Origin: an uncultured Ruminococcus sp.
Lineage (GTDB): Bacteria; Bacillota; Clostridia; Oscillospirales; Acutalibacteraceae
Direction: 5' to 3'
Assembly (NCBI GenBank): GCA_910585865.1
Contig: CAJUGO010000003.1
Coordinates: forward strand, 1-64,000
Length of the DNA stretch: 64,000 nt
Shown here piece after piece: positions 31,746 to 39,731 of this stretch. The position numbers and the translations under genes are program-made. Positions within the stretch are counted from its first letter, which is position 1, and each line of letters opens with the position of its first letter. The notes below the pieces were generated by a model. That model was not told the DNA's origin. It did no database searches and saw nothing but the letters and a program-made list of their open reading frames with translations.

Positions 31746-32306
31746 ATGAGCAAAAAATTATCAGAAATGAGTTTGGAAGAGTTGTGGAGACTGTTTCCTA
31801 TATTTTTGACAGAGCATCAGACTTGTTGGAAAGACTGGTATTGTGAGGAGGAAATATTTTTGAAAAAGACAATGCCGCAGGTCGAAAGAATAAGTCATAT
31901 AGGTAGTACGGCGGTTGATTCAATTTGGGCTAAGCCGATTATTGATATTCTTGTGGAAGTTCCAAAAGAATGTGATTTGTCATATTATAAAAACTTGCTT
32001 GTAGAAAATGGCTATATTTGTATGGCTCAAAGTGCAAATAGGCTTTCTTTTAACAAGGGGTACAGTGAAAACGGATTTGACCAAAGAGTATTTCATTTGC
32101 ATTTAAGATATATTGGAGATAATAATGAATTATATTTTAGAGATTATCTTATAGAGTATCCCGATGTTGCAAATGAATATGAAAAATTGAAATTGAAGTT
32201 ATGGAAAGAATATGAGCATAACAGAGATGGTTATACGAACGCTAAAGCCCAATTTGTTGAAAAGTACACTAAAAAAGCGATGCTAATATATATGGATAGA
32301 TATTAA
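31746..32306 (+). CDS. GrpB family protein (nucleotidyltransferase fold)
   Basis: 186 residues from ATG 31746 with GAGGTG 6 bases upstream (ATG 31734 is too early for that site). The motif ISHIGSTAVDSIWAKPIIDILVEVP (about 45-70) is typical of the GrpB/UPF0157 family, which has the polymerase-beta-like nucleotidyltransferase fold; RVFHLHLRYIGDNNELYFRDYLIEYPDVANEYEKLKLKL follows. The reaction is not established. It is the first of a row of small, stand-alone enzymes with AT-rich spacers, perhaps acquired one by one. Confidence 0.85.
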   Translation: MSKKLSEMSLEELWRLFPIFLTEHQTCWKDWYCEEEIFLKKTMPQVERISHIGSTAVDSIWAKPIIDILVEVPKECDLSYYKNLLVENGYICMAQSANRLSFNKGYSENGFDQRVFHLHLRYIGDNNELYFRDYLIEYPDVANEYEKLKLKLWKEYEHNRDGYTNAKAQFVEKYTKKAMLIYMDRY

Positions 32307-32483
32307 CAAATTCGGTCTTTGATATGGATGCTACTCGAGAATATCGAAATAGCGGAATACTGGGAAATACTTTTCTGAAAAAAGTTTTGTATTAATTCTG
32401 AGTAAAATTGATGAGCATTAGTTAAACTGAAGTGCTACAAAGAAATAGATTAATCAAAATAGGGCAAAAGGAATAAAAGAAAA

Positions 32484-32993
32484 ATGACTTACAAAATAAG
32501 AAAATGGAAATTATCAGATGCAAAAGATTTGGCAATAGCTCTCTCTAACAGAAAGATACAAGATAATCTTCGGGACGGATTACCCTACCCTTATACAGAG
32601 CAAGATGGAGCAGACTATATTTCTGATATGCTTTCCGCAGATGAAAATGAGACCTTTGCTTTTGCTATTACAATTGACGGAAAGGCAGTGGGCAGTATCG
32701 GTGTTTTTCGTAAAGGTAATATTCATAAGCAAACCGCCGAGTTAGGATACTATATATCTGAAGAGTATTGGGGCAGAGGAATTATGACTGAAGCTGTTAA
32801 GCAAATATGCCAATACGTTTTTAGCGAAAGTGACATTATACGTATTTATGCAGAGCCGTTTGCATACAATGCAGCGTCTTGCAAAGTGCTTGAAAAAGCA
32901 GGCTTTCAATATGAGGGAACATTGAGAAGGAATGCTGTAAAAAACGGTAAAGTGATTGATATGAAAATGTACTCTTTGTTAAAAGAGGAATAA
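32484..32993 (+). CDS. GNAT family acetyltransferase (RimJ/RimL-like)
   Basis: 169 residues from ATG 32484 (AAAAGGAAT upstream is a weak ribosome site). A full GNAT fold is visible: the ISEEYWGRGIMTEAVKQICQYVF acetyl-CoA segment (about 90-112), and IRIYAEPFAYNAASCKVLEKAGFQYEGTLRRNAVKNGKVIDMKMYSLL, the RimJ-like ending. Members acetylate ribosomal proteins or small molecules; no specific substrate can be given. Confidence 0.9.
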   Translation: MTYKIRKWKLSDAKDLAIALSNRKIQDNLRDGLPYPYTEQDGADYISDMLSADENETFAFAITIDGKAVGSIGVFRKGNIHKQTAELGYYISEEYWGRGIMTEAVKQICQYVFSESDIIRIYAEPFAYNAASCKVLEKAGFQYEGTLRRNAVKNGKVIDMKMYSLLKEE

Positions 32994-33036
32994 TGGCTTT
33001 TTGCCTATTACATATATAAATTAAAAAGGTAACGAT

Positions 33037-33624
33037 ATGGTGACAAAATTAAAGTATGGAAATACAAATACATATTTCGTGCGGGGTACAAAGGGTGGAT
33101 TGCTGATTGATACTGATTATGCTGGAACTTTGCAGGATCTTTTTAAAGCCTTAAAGAAAAGTGTGATATCAATAACCAATATTACTTATATTTTGGCAAC
33201 GCATTATCATCCAGACCATATCGGGCTTGTTAGTGAACTACAAAAAATGGGAATAAAGTTACTCCTCATTGATACCCAATGTGACTATGTGCATTTTGCT
33301 GATGATATATTTAATCGTGAAAACCACTTGCAATATGAACCTATTGACGAAAAAAATGCTACCATTATTGATTGTTGTGAAAGCAGAAGTTTTCTTGTTG
33401 ATTTAGGTATTGCAGGAGAAATCGTTAAAACTGCGAGTCATAGTAAGGATAGCATATCTATTATTTTGGATAACGGGGTTTGTATTGTGGGTGATTTAGA
33501 GCCGATGGAATATCTTGATGCTTATGATGAAAATATCTCTTTAAAAAATGACTGGAAACTTATTATGAGTTATAATCCGAAAGTCATATATTATGCCCAT
33601 GCAAATGAAAAATATTTCGCGTAA
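33037..33624 (+). CDS. Metallo-beta-lactamase-fold hydrolase
   Basis: 195 residues from ATG 33037 (AAAAAGGTAACG upstream). It has the metal-binding motif ATHYHPDHIGLV (about 53-64), a second His in ASHSKDSISIIL, Asp in IVGDLEP and a terminal YAHAN, giving a complete MBL metal set. The protein is short and cytoplasmic, with no signal peptide, so beta-lactam resistance is unlikely; glyoxalase II-like or other ester hydrolysis is possible. The next GNAT gene starts 22 bases after its stop, so the two probably form an operon. Confidence 0.85.
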   Translation: MVTKLKYGNTNTYFVRGTKGGLLIDTDYAGTLQDLFKALKKSVISITNITYILATHYHPDHIGLVSELQKMGIKLLLIDTQCDYVHFADDIFNRENHLQYEPIDEKNATIIDCCESRSFLVDLGIAGEIVKTASHSKDSISIILDNGVCIVGDLEPMEYLDAYDENISLKNDWKLIMSYNPKVIYYAHANEKYFA

Positions 33625-33646
33625 TAATGGTTTGAATGGAGAAAAA

Positions 33647-34117
33647 ATGGATTTTAAAATTCGAGAAATTAGAAAAAGTGAATATCCAGTATTATCTGAT
33701 TTTTTGTATGAAGCAATTTTTGTCCCGGAAGGAATGGATAAGCCGCCAAAATCTATTATTAAACAGCCAGAGCTGCATGTATATATTGCTGGATTTGGAA
33801 AAGCAGACGATTGGTGCTTGGTTGCAGAAGTAAAAGAAAAGGTTGTGGGTGCAGTATGGGGACGTATAATGAATGATTACGGACATATTGATGATAAAAC
33901 ACCATCCCTTGCAATATCTCTTTATGAGGAATACAGACATTTTGGTATTGGTACTTCACTTATGAGAGCGATGCTGCAGCTTCTAAAAGATAAGGGATAT
34001 AAGCAGACATCACTTTCTGTGCAAAAAGCAAATTACGCGGTTAATATGTATAAAAAGGAAGGTTTTCAGGTCGTTGACGAAAACGAGGAAGAATACATTA
34101 TGGTTTACCAATTTTAG
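33647..34117 (+). CDS. GNAT family N-acetyltransferase
   Basis: 156 residues from ATG 33647 (ATGGAGAAAAA upstream; a longer frame from 33593 overlaps the MBL gene). KIREIRKSEYPVLSDFLYEAIFVPEG starts the GNAT fold; YEEYRHFGIGTSLMRAMLQLLKDKGYKQTSLSVQKANYAVNMYKKEGFQVV is the acetyl-CoA binding part. The substrate is unknown. It probably is co-transcribed with the MBL-fold gene. Confidence 0.88.
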   Translation: MDFKIREIRKSEYPVLSDFLYEAIFVPEGMDKPPKSIIKQPELHVYIAGFGKADDWCLVAEVKEKVVGAVWGRIMNDYGHIDDKTPSLAISLYEEYRHFGIGTSLMRAMLQLLKDKGYKQTSLSVQKANYAVNMYKKEGFQVVDENEEEYIMVYQF

Positions 34118-34237
34118 CAGAGAAGAGATTTTAGATATTAATTGTCAAAGTAAAAGTTTATTTTTTAAACCGAATTTTATAATTTCATATTTATTAATAT
34201 TTTTTAAATTATTCTTTAATACAGGAGGCAATTATTT

Positions 34238-34714
34238 ATGGCGAATGAGAATAAAAAAGATTTTAATGCTATGCTGAATGATAGTAAAGACATGCCTAAA
34301 TTTCAGACAATTACGGATGAAAAAACCATAGAAAAATACGGCGGGGAGAAAATGTATTTTGCGCCGCCGATTGATTATGACAAAGTAATGCGGCTTGTTC
34401 CGTTTGGAAAGCTGATTACCATAGGTGAAATAAGGGAATATTTTGCAAAACAAAATGGAGCCGATTTTACAGAACCGATTACAGCGGGAATATTTGTCTC
34501 AATTGCTGCATGGGCAAGTTTTCAGAGAACAGAAGATAAAATCCCTTATTGGAGAACACTTAAAGCAAATGGGGAACTAAATGCAAAATATCCCGGCGGT
34601 ATTGAGGTGCAGAAAGATATGCTTGAAGGAGAAGGACATACAATCATACAAAAGGGAAGAAAGAATATCAGATATTATGTTAAAGACTATGAGAGCAAGT
34701 TGTTTTCGTTATAA
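34238..34714 (+). CDS. MGMT-like (alkyltransferase-like) DNA-binding protein lacking the active Cys
   Basis: 158 residues from ATG 34238 with AGGAGGCAA upstream. The C-terminal half has the Ada/MGMT DNA-binding fold: MRLVPFGKLITIGEIREYFAKQNGADF, then PYWRTLKANGELNAKYPGGIEVQKDMLEGEGHTIIQKGRKNIRYYVKDYE. Where methyltransferases have PCHR, this protein has PYWR, so no acceptor Cys is available. It therefore resembles alkyltransferase-like proteins (ATL), which mark alkylated bases for nucleotide excision repair. Its exact role is inferred. Confidence 0.75.
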   Translation: MANENKKDFNAMLNDSKDMPKFQTITDEKTIEKYGGEKMYFAPPIDYDKVMRLVPFGKLITIGEIREYFAKQNGADFTEPITAGIFVSIAAWASFQRTEDKIPYWRTLKANGELNAKYPGGIEVQKDMLEGEGHTIIQKGRKNIRYYVKDYESKLFSL

Positions 34715-35107
34715 GCATAAGCTGTTGGAAGCAGTAAAAATGTTATATTTAACCGCTTATGGTATTTGACCTGAATTATATATGATCTGTATAGCTAAAA
34801 TAAGTTAGTTATAATATTGAAAAGTTTTTTGTTTAGCAAAGATTGATCACAATATCTGTGTTGATAAATAGGTCTCTGGCTGTGATTAGTAAACATTTTC
34901 TTATGTGATATTAAAGATTTTGAGATGTTGAAGAGTTTAAAGTTTTTTATTAATATTCAGAGTTTAAACACATTCTGTTTGAGACATATGTGCATAAAAA
35001 ATATGTAAGTAATTTATTTATTAATTTCTAAAAATTATCTATAAAAAAATCATATTATGTCACACAGGTAAAGATGTATTGTCTAATTAAGTAGGAGGTA
35101 AAAATCT
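34715..35107. other. AT-rich intergenic region
   Basis: No gene, terminator with a clear T run, or riboswitch is visible in these 393 bases. GTAGGAGG at 35,091-35,098 is the ribosome site of the following sigma factor gene. Confidence 0.5.
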
Positions 35108-35977
35108 ATGAATAAAAAAACAAACAAAGAAATGCTGGCTTTGGTTGATAAAGCTACAGCAGGGGACAAAAAAGCCCTCGAAACACTTGTTGCAGATGTA
35201 CAGGACATTATATTTAATTTATCTCTGCGAATGCTTGGAACATTTGCTGATGCGCAGGATGCCACGCAGGATATCTTACTGAAAATGATTACGCATTTAT
35301 CATCTTTTGAAGGTAAAAGCTCATTTACCACATGGGTATTCAGTATTGCTGCCAATCATTTAAAAAATTACAAAAAGTATATGTTTGCCCAATATCCGCT
35401 TAGTTTTGAGTATTATGGAGATGATATAGAAAACGGAAAAATTAAGGATATTCCAGATTTGACTCAGAATGTTGAAAAGAATATTTTGGCAGAGGAATTA
35501 AAGCTGTCGTGTACAAATGTAATGTTGCAATGTCTTGATGCGGAAAGCAGATGTATTTTCATAATGGGAACAATGTTTAAGATTGACAGCCGCATTGCTG
35601 GAGATATTTTGGGAATGACGCCGGAAGCATATCGCCAAAGGCTTTCCAGGATTCGAAGAAAAATGGCAGATTTCCTTGAACAGTATTGCGGCGAGTATGG
35701 CAGCGGAAAATGCAGGTGCAAAGACAGGGTGAATTATGCAATTAAAAGTCATAGAATAAACCCGTTGCAGCTGGATTATACAACTGCTGAGGAAATTTCT
35801 ATCGAGACTATGTTTGAAGTAAAAAAGGCTATGGAGGATATTGATGATTTGTCACAGGACTTTTCATTTTGCAAGCCTTATCAATCGCCTGAACATACAA
35901 AAAATATGATACGGGAATTTTTAGAGTCTACGCAATTTAATCTTATTAAAAATTCCGGAAAGGGAAGCAGTTTATGA
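35108..35977 (+). CDS. ECF-type RNA polymerase sigma factor with Cys-containing C-terminal extension
   Basis: 289 residues, ATG 35108, GTAGGAGGTAAA upstream. Region 2 is DIIFNLSLRMLGTFADAQDATQDILLKMITHLSSFEGKSSFTTWVFSIAANHLKNYKK (about 35-95); region 4 is CLDAESRCIFIMGTMFKIDSRIAGDILGMTPEAYRQRLSRIRRKMADFL (about 135-195). Beyond the usual 190 residues there is an extra 90-residue tail with YCGEYGSGKCRCKDRVNYAIKS, a Cys cluster that might bind metal, and a helical end. No anti-sigma gene is adjacent; a DUF2461 gene overlaps the end by 4 bases. Confidence 0.8.
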   Translation: MNKKTNKEMLALVDKATAGDKKALETLVADVQDIIFNLSLRMLGTFADAQDATQDILLKMITHLSSFEGKSSFTTWVFSIAANHLKNYKKYMFAQYPLSFEYYGDDIENGKIKDIPDLTQNVEKNILAEELKLSCTNVMLQCLDAESRCIFIMGTMFKIDSRIAGDILGMTPEAYRQRLSRIRRKMADFLEQYCGEYGSGKCRCKDRVNYAIKSHRINPLQLDYTTAEEISIETMFEVKKAMEDIDDLSQDFSFCKPYQSPEHTKNMIREFLESTQFNLIKNSGKGSSL

Positions 35978-36657
35978 ACATCTCATTAATTACAGATTAC
36001 CTGTCAAATTTGAGCATAAATAACAATCGCGAATGGTATCATGCCAACAAGGAAGATTACAAAAAAGCAAATGCTGCTTTTGAAGAATTATTGCAGGTTT
36101 TAATACTTGAAATCGGAAAGTTTGATAACAGTATATTACATAATATTCCCAAAAACCTTACGTTTAAGATTGTAAGGGATACGCGTTTCAGTCATGATAA
36201 GTCTCCGTATAATCCTGCTTTCCGAGCCCACATATCCGCAAAAGGTAAACTTCCTGTTCCGGTCGGATATTACCTCATGATAAAGCCCGGCAATCAGTCT
36301 TTTTTAGGCGGCGGTTTGTTTGCAGATATGTTTAAGGATGCAACAACGATGGTACGGGATTATATTTTTCAAAACGGCGAAGAATGGGAAAGGATTATCC
36401 GCGAGCCAAAGTTTGAAAAACATTTTGCTGTACAGGGAACAGCATTAAAGAATGTTCCTGCAAGGTATGATAAAGAGCATCCACAAGCAGAATATCTGAA
36501 ATTTAAAAGCTGGTATCTGGAATATCCTATAAAAGATGAAGAATTAAACGATGCAGATGCATTTATCGTAAAAGCTGCCGAGTGCTTCCAAATAATGAAG
36601 CCTTTTAATGACTATCTGAATAAAGCGCTTGCGGACTTTCAGATGCCTGCAAGGTAA
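35974..36657 (+). CDS. DUF2461 domain protein
   Basis: 227 residues from ATG 35974, overlapping the sigma gene as ATGA. The DUF2461 pattern is clear: DYLSNLSINNNREWYHANKEDYKKANAAFEELLQ, KIVRDTRFSHDKSPYNPAFRAHIS, GYYLMIKPGNQSFLGGGLFADMF. Function is unknown in this family (proteins of about 220 residues). Coupled translation with an ECF-like sigma factor is unusual and suggests a shared job, perhaps control or response. A bidirectional terminator follows. Confidence 0.85.
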   Translation: MNISLITDYLSNLSINNNREWYHANKEDYKKANAAFEELLQVLILEIGKFDNSILHNIPKNLTFKIVRDTRFSHDKSPYNPAFRAHISAKGKLPVPVGYYLMIKPGNQSFLGGGLFADMFKDATTMVRDYIFQNGEEWERIIREPKFEKHFAVQGTALKNVPARYDKEHPQAEYLKFKSWYLEYPIKDEELNDADAFIVKAAECFQIMKPFNDYLNKALADFQMPAR

Positions 36658-36701
36658 CAAAATTTTTAAGTTCGGATTAAATCTGACTCATATAAAATTA
36701 T

Positions 36702-36734
36702 AAAGAGGATAGCCAATAAACGGCTATCCTCTTT
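36702..36734. terminator. Bidirectional terminator
   Basis: AAAGAGGATAGCC (36702-36714) and GGCTATCCTCTTT (36722-36734), 13-bp perfect stem with A and T flanks. It ends the sigma/DUF2461 operon and may serve the minus-strand GNAT gene. Confidence 0.85.
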
Positions 36735-36838
36735 CAAAAGTTATAAAACAAATTGTAAATAATAAAACACGGATAATGACATTTGATAATGACATTTTTA
36801 GTTATTCTTAATTATTGTGAAAAATATTAAGAGTACGT

Positions 36839-37330
36839 TTAAATATGCTTTTCCATAACATAATTTGTCAAAGCAATGCCCATTTTAGTTACTTGTTGTT
36901 CTTTAATAACTTTATATCCTCTGTGAACAAAAAACAGTTTAGCTGTAATAGATGAATGTACGGTTATTTTGTTTACAGAATATCTGCTTTCAAGTTTGTT
37001 ACAAATAGCAGTAGCAACGCCTTGATTTTGATAATCTTTATGTACGTAGAGTCTGTCAAGATAGCCTGTTTGGTCAATATCTCCGAATCCGACTATAATA
37101 TCGTTTTTTACTGCAACAAGAGTAAAATGTTCTGATAAAGATAGATTCCATTTGTCAATATCTGTATTGCCAGACGCCCATACATTTAACTGTTCGTTTG
37201 TATAGTCTTTCGCATTTATTGTATGAACAGTATTATAAAACAATTTTATTAAATGTTTGCAGTCAGATGACAAATATTTTCTGATAATCACGTGTTTGTT
37301 CACCTTCTGTTTCAGTTTATATCTGAGCAT
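36839..37330 (-). CDS. GNAT family N-acetyltransferase
   Basis: 163 residues read from 37330 to 36839. HVIIRKYLSSDCKHLIKLFYNTVHTINAKDYTNEQLNVW leads to the acetyl-CoA motif LYVHKDYQNQGVATAICNKLE and a typical GNAT ending (VHRGYKVIKEQQVTKMGIALTNYVMEK). This is the PA4866/YafP-like branch. The substrate is unknown. It is downstream of the AraC regulator gene on the same strand (80 bases between) and may be controlled with it. Confidence 0.88.
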   Translation of the reverse strand: MLRYKLKQKVNKHVIIRKYLSSDCKHLIKLFYNTVHTINAKDYTNEQLNVWASGNTDIDKWNLSLSEHFTLVAVKNDIIVGFGDIDQTGYLDRLYVHKDYQNQGVATAICNKLESRYSVNKITVHSSITAKLFFVHRGYKVIKEQQVTKMGIALTNYVMEKHI

Positions 37331-37410
37331 ATAATTTAACTTCTTAACTTAGATGCAGATTATCTTCGTTTATTATGATTTTTTCGGAATTATTTGCAAA
37401 ATTTGATATA

Positions 37411-38196
37411 TTATTTTGATTGTAGTGCTTTAGAAATTGATATTCCGTGATATTTCTTAAATTCATTTAACAGATGTGACTGGTCATAAAATCCAAGTTT
37501 ATCAACAGAGTTTAATATATTGAAATTTGGTTTTAAACAATCCTGCCAAAGCTTTTGGTAACGAACCAGGTCAATCATTTGTTTTGGAGAAACACCTGTA
37601 TTCTCAATGAAATCTCTCTCAAGCTGTCGCCTGCTTTTAAAACAGTAGTTTGACAGATCATTGACTTTCAGTTTGCAGTTATTTTTAATAATGTAATAAA
37701 TTGAGTTCATAACATCATTATTCTGCCTATCTGGATTTATTTTTTTATACAGATAGTTTTCAGCAATTTTTTTTCGTTCAAAAATATTTTCGGCGTAAAT
37801 AAGGTCATTGTGAATTGTCTGAAAATCTGAAAAATATTCTTTAACATCTAAAAAGTTATTTAATGTATTTTTTAGATTATTATCAGCAAAAAGTATTATG
37901 CTCCAAGCGTAAAACCGTATGGCAAACATACAGTTATTGCAGTCAGTAACAAATGGCACATTATTAATACCGCATAGTCCGACATTTATTGAATTATCTT
38001 CAAAACTGAATATAATATCCATACAAATATCAGGAATTACACGTGTTTCATTTTGATTAAGTGAATTAGGTTTGTATTCCCAAAAACACTTTATGAATGG
38101 CCTTAGGTTGTGATGAGGTTCTATTTCTATATATCCGTTGCAATTGTTAATATTGGATGTGACGGTTGTAAAAATATTGTTAATATAAAATGACAT
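37411..38196 (-). CDS. AraC family transcriptional regulator
   Basis: 261 residues read from 38196. N-terminal sensing part of the DUF6597 type (PHHNLRPFIKCFWEYKPNSL...RVIPDICMDIIFSFED) and a C-terminal pair of helix-turn-helix motifs (LKVNDLSNYCFKSRRQLERDFIENTGVSPKQMIDLVRYQKLWQ ... KLGFYDQSHLLNEFKKYHGIS). It is read after the pseudouridine synthase gene with a 12-base gap. Neighbouring GNAT gene is a plausible target. Confidence 0.88.
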   Translation of the reverse strand: MSFYINNIFTTVTSNINNCNGYIEIEPHHNLRPFIKCFWEYKPNSLNQNETRVIPDICMDIIFSFEDNSINVGLCGINNVPFVTDCNNCMFAIRFYAWSIILFADNNLKNTLNNFLDVKEYFSDFQTIHNDLIYAENIFERKKIAENYLYKKINPDRQNNDVMNSIYYIIKNNCKLKVNDLSNYCFKSRRQLERDFIENTGVSPKQMIDLVRYQKLWQDCLKPNFNILNSVDKLGFYDQSHLLNEFKKYHGISISKALQSK

Positions 38197-38208
38197 AGCG
38201 TATATAAA

Positions 38209-39168
38209 TTAATGATTCAAATAATCTGAAAACCAGATTTTATGTGTGTCTACTTTGAATTCTCTGCCGTTAAGATAATTTAAAATCCCGGCGTCGGTTT
38301 TAAAATTAAATTTTAGTTTATAGCTGTAAAGAGCCTGGTATTTAAATCCGGCAGGCGGTCTTCTGTTTTTTCCATATTTTGTGTCGCCGACAAGGGGGTG
38401 CCCGATTGATGCCATATGTGCTCTTATCTGGTGTGTTCTTCCGGTTATAAGCTCAATGTTTATAAGACTGTACTTTTCATTAAAATCAATTACATTATAT
38501 TTTGTCTTGATACTTTTTGAATTTTCTTCCTTGTTTTTAAACACAGTAACCTTGTTTTTGCTCTCGTTTTTAGTAATATAACCTTCTAATGTTCCGGTGC
38601 TTTGCTTTGGTTTGCCGTAAACAAGACAAATATAATGCTTTTCAAGTTCCCTTGTTTTTATCTTTGCATTTAGAACACGCAAACTTTCAGCATTCTTTGC
38701 CGCTATTACGATTCCGCCGGTGTTGCGGTCAATACGGTTTGCAAGTGCCGGGGCAAATGCCTTTTCTTCATCGGGGATGTATTCGCCCTTGTCATACAGG
38801 TAATGCCATACCCTTGAAATCAGTGAATCGAAGTGATAAGTTTTATCAGGGTGAACAATGATACCGGGTTTTTTATCGATAAGAATAATGTTTTCATCCT
38901 CATATACTATATCAAATTTTTTGGGAGCTTTAATAAAATCATAATTTTTTTGCTCGCTGTTTTCAAAAAATTCGTCTTTTATATAAAAGGTAAGTACGTC
39001 ACCCTCGCAAAGTATAGTCTGAATATCACATTTTTTGCCGTTCACCTTAATACATTTTTTTCTTATATATTTGTACATAAGTGATTTTGGCAGTGTTTTA
39101 AAGCGCTTTTGCAAAAATTTATCGAGGCGCTGATTTGCTTCATTTTTATTTATTTGCAGTGTTCTCAT
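38209..39168 (-). CDS. RluA-family pseudouridine synthase (RluC/RluD-like)
   Basis: 319 residues read from 39168. An S4 RNA-binding domain (MRTLQINKNEANQRLDKFLQKRFKTLPKSLMYKYIRKKCIKVNGKKC, about 1-50) precedes the catalytic domain with NRIDRNTGGIVIAAK (catalytic Asp, about 169) and ELITGRTHQIRAHMASIGHPLVGDTKYG. It would isomerise uridines in 23S rRNA. Length is standard. It sits divergently from the small-protein/dockerin region. Confidence 0.93.
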   Translation of the reverse strand: MRTLQINKNEANQRLDKFLQKRFKTLPKSLMYKYIRKKCIKVNGKKCDIQTILCEGDVLTFYIKDEFFENSEQKNYDFIKAPKKFDIVYEDENIILIDKKPGIIVHPDKTYHFDSLISRVWHYLYDKGEYIPDEEKAFAPALANRIDRNTGGIVIAAKNAESLRVLNAKIKTRELEKHYICLVYGKPKQSTGTLEGYITKNESKNKVTVFKNKEENSKSIKTKYNVIDFNEKYSLINIELITGRTHQIRAHMASIGHPLVGDTKYGKNRRPPAGFKYQALYSYKLKFNFKTDAGILNYLNGREFKVDTHKIWFSDYLNH

Positions 39169-39324
39169 TTTATTCTCCGCAGCATTCTATGTTGATTTTT
39201 ATTATGCAATATGTTTTTTGTACATTAATTAAACTTAATAGTATATTATCTCATATTCAAAAATAATTCAACTGCTTTTTGCACACAAATATTATAAATG
39301 TATAAACTGTTAAAGGGTGATACA

Positions 39325-39468
39325 GTGAATTGCTACAGACATAGAGTAAAATCGGCAATATGCTTTGGACTGGGTTTGCTTATTGCAGCGCTGCTGCCGT
39401 CCGAATGGGTGATTATTGTAGCAGCCGCTGCACTTGTAATAGTAAGCATATCTTGTGTACGGAGGTAA
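39325..39468 (+). CDS. Small membrane protein (47 aa)
   Basis: GTG 39325 with AAAGGGTGATACA upstream begins NCYRHRVKSAICFGLGLLIAALLPSEWVIIVAAAALVIVSISCVRR. Two hydrophobic stretches separated by PSEW form a helical hairpin with basic ends. It is followed at 2 bases by another tiny gene whose ribosome site (CGGAGG) overlaps this gene's end, arguing for real coupled translation. No function is known to me. Confidence 0.6.
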   Translation: MNCYRHRVKSAICFGLGLLIAALLPSEWVIIVAAAALVIVSISCVRR

Positions 39469-39470
39469 TT

Positions 39471-39557
39471 ATGAAAGTTGTACTTATTGAAAAACCTAAA
39501 TTCATATCAGCATTGCTCAGAAAAATTTATGGAATAAAAAAAGAGGTGCAGTCTTAA
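39471..39557 (+). CDS. Small basic protein (28 aa)
   Basis: ATG 39471 follows CGGAGGTAATT. The peptide MKVVLIEKPKFISALLRKIY... ends KKEVQS: an amphipathic, basic helix after a short beta-like start. I recall similar short proteins (MKVVVIEKPKF...) in many clostridia, often next to a small membrane protein, but no function. A strong terminator follows at 39,595. Confidence 0.6.
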   Translation: MKVVLIEKPKFISALLRKIYGIKKEVQS

Positions 39558-39594
39558 TAACTGCAGATAGTAATAGTTGACAATTTTTTATATG

Positions 39595-39639
39595 ATAAGA
39601 TGTGCATAGTGACAAAAAACTATGCACATCTTATTTTTA
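39595..39639 (+). terminator. Strong terminator after the small protein pair
   Basis: ATAAGATGTGCATAGT (39595-39610) and ACTATGCACATCTTAT (39619-39634), 16-bp perfect stem, followed by TTTTTAT. Confidence 0.85.
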
Positions 39640-39641
39640 TA

Positions 39642-39670
39642 TTGAGTTTTTTTAAAAGTAATAATATAAT
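39642..39670 (+). promoter_or_regulatory. Promoter of the dockerin protein gene
   Basis: TTGAGT (39642-39647), 17-base spacer, TATAAT (39665-39670), 62 bases before the start. ATTGTAC/GTGCAAT in the leader can form a 7-bp hairpin just before the AGGAGG site. Confidence 0.65.
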
Positions 39671-39731
39671 AAACTCATAATTGTACTTTAATTTTTCAGT
39701 GCAATTGAAATTTTAGGAGGTTGAATTAACA

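Noticed and set aside
32484..34117. Treating the two GNATs and MBL-fold protein as a defined antibiotic-resistance island
   Set aside because: The families are too broad and there is no mobile-element signature around them; only individual enzymes are supported.
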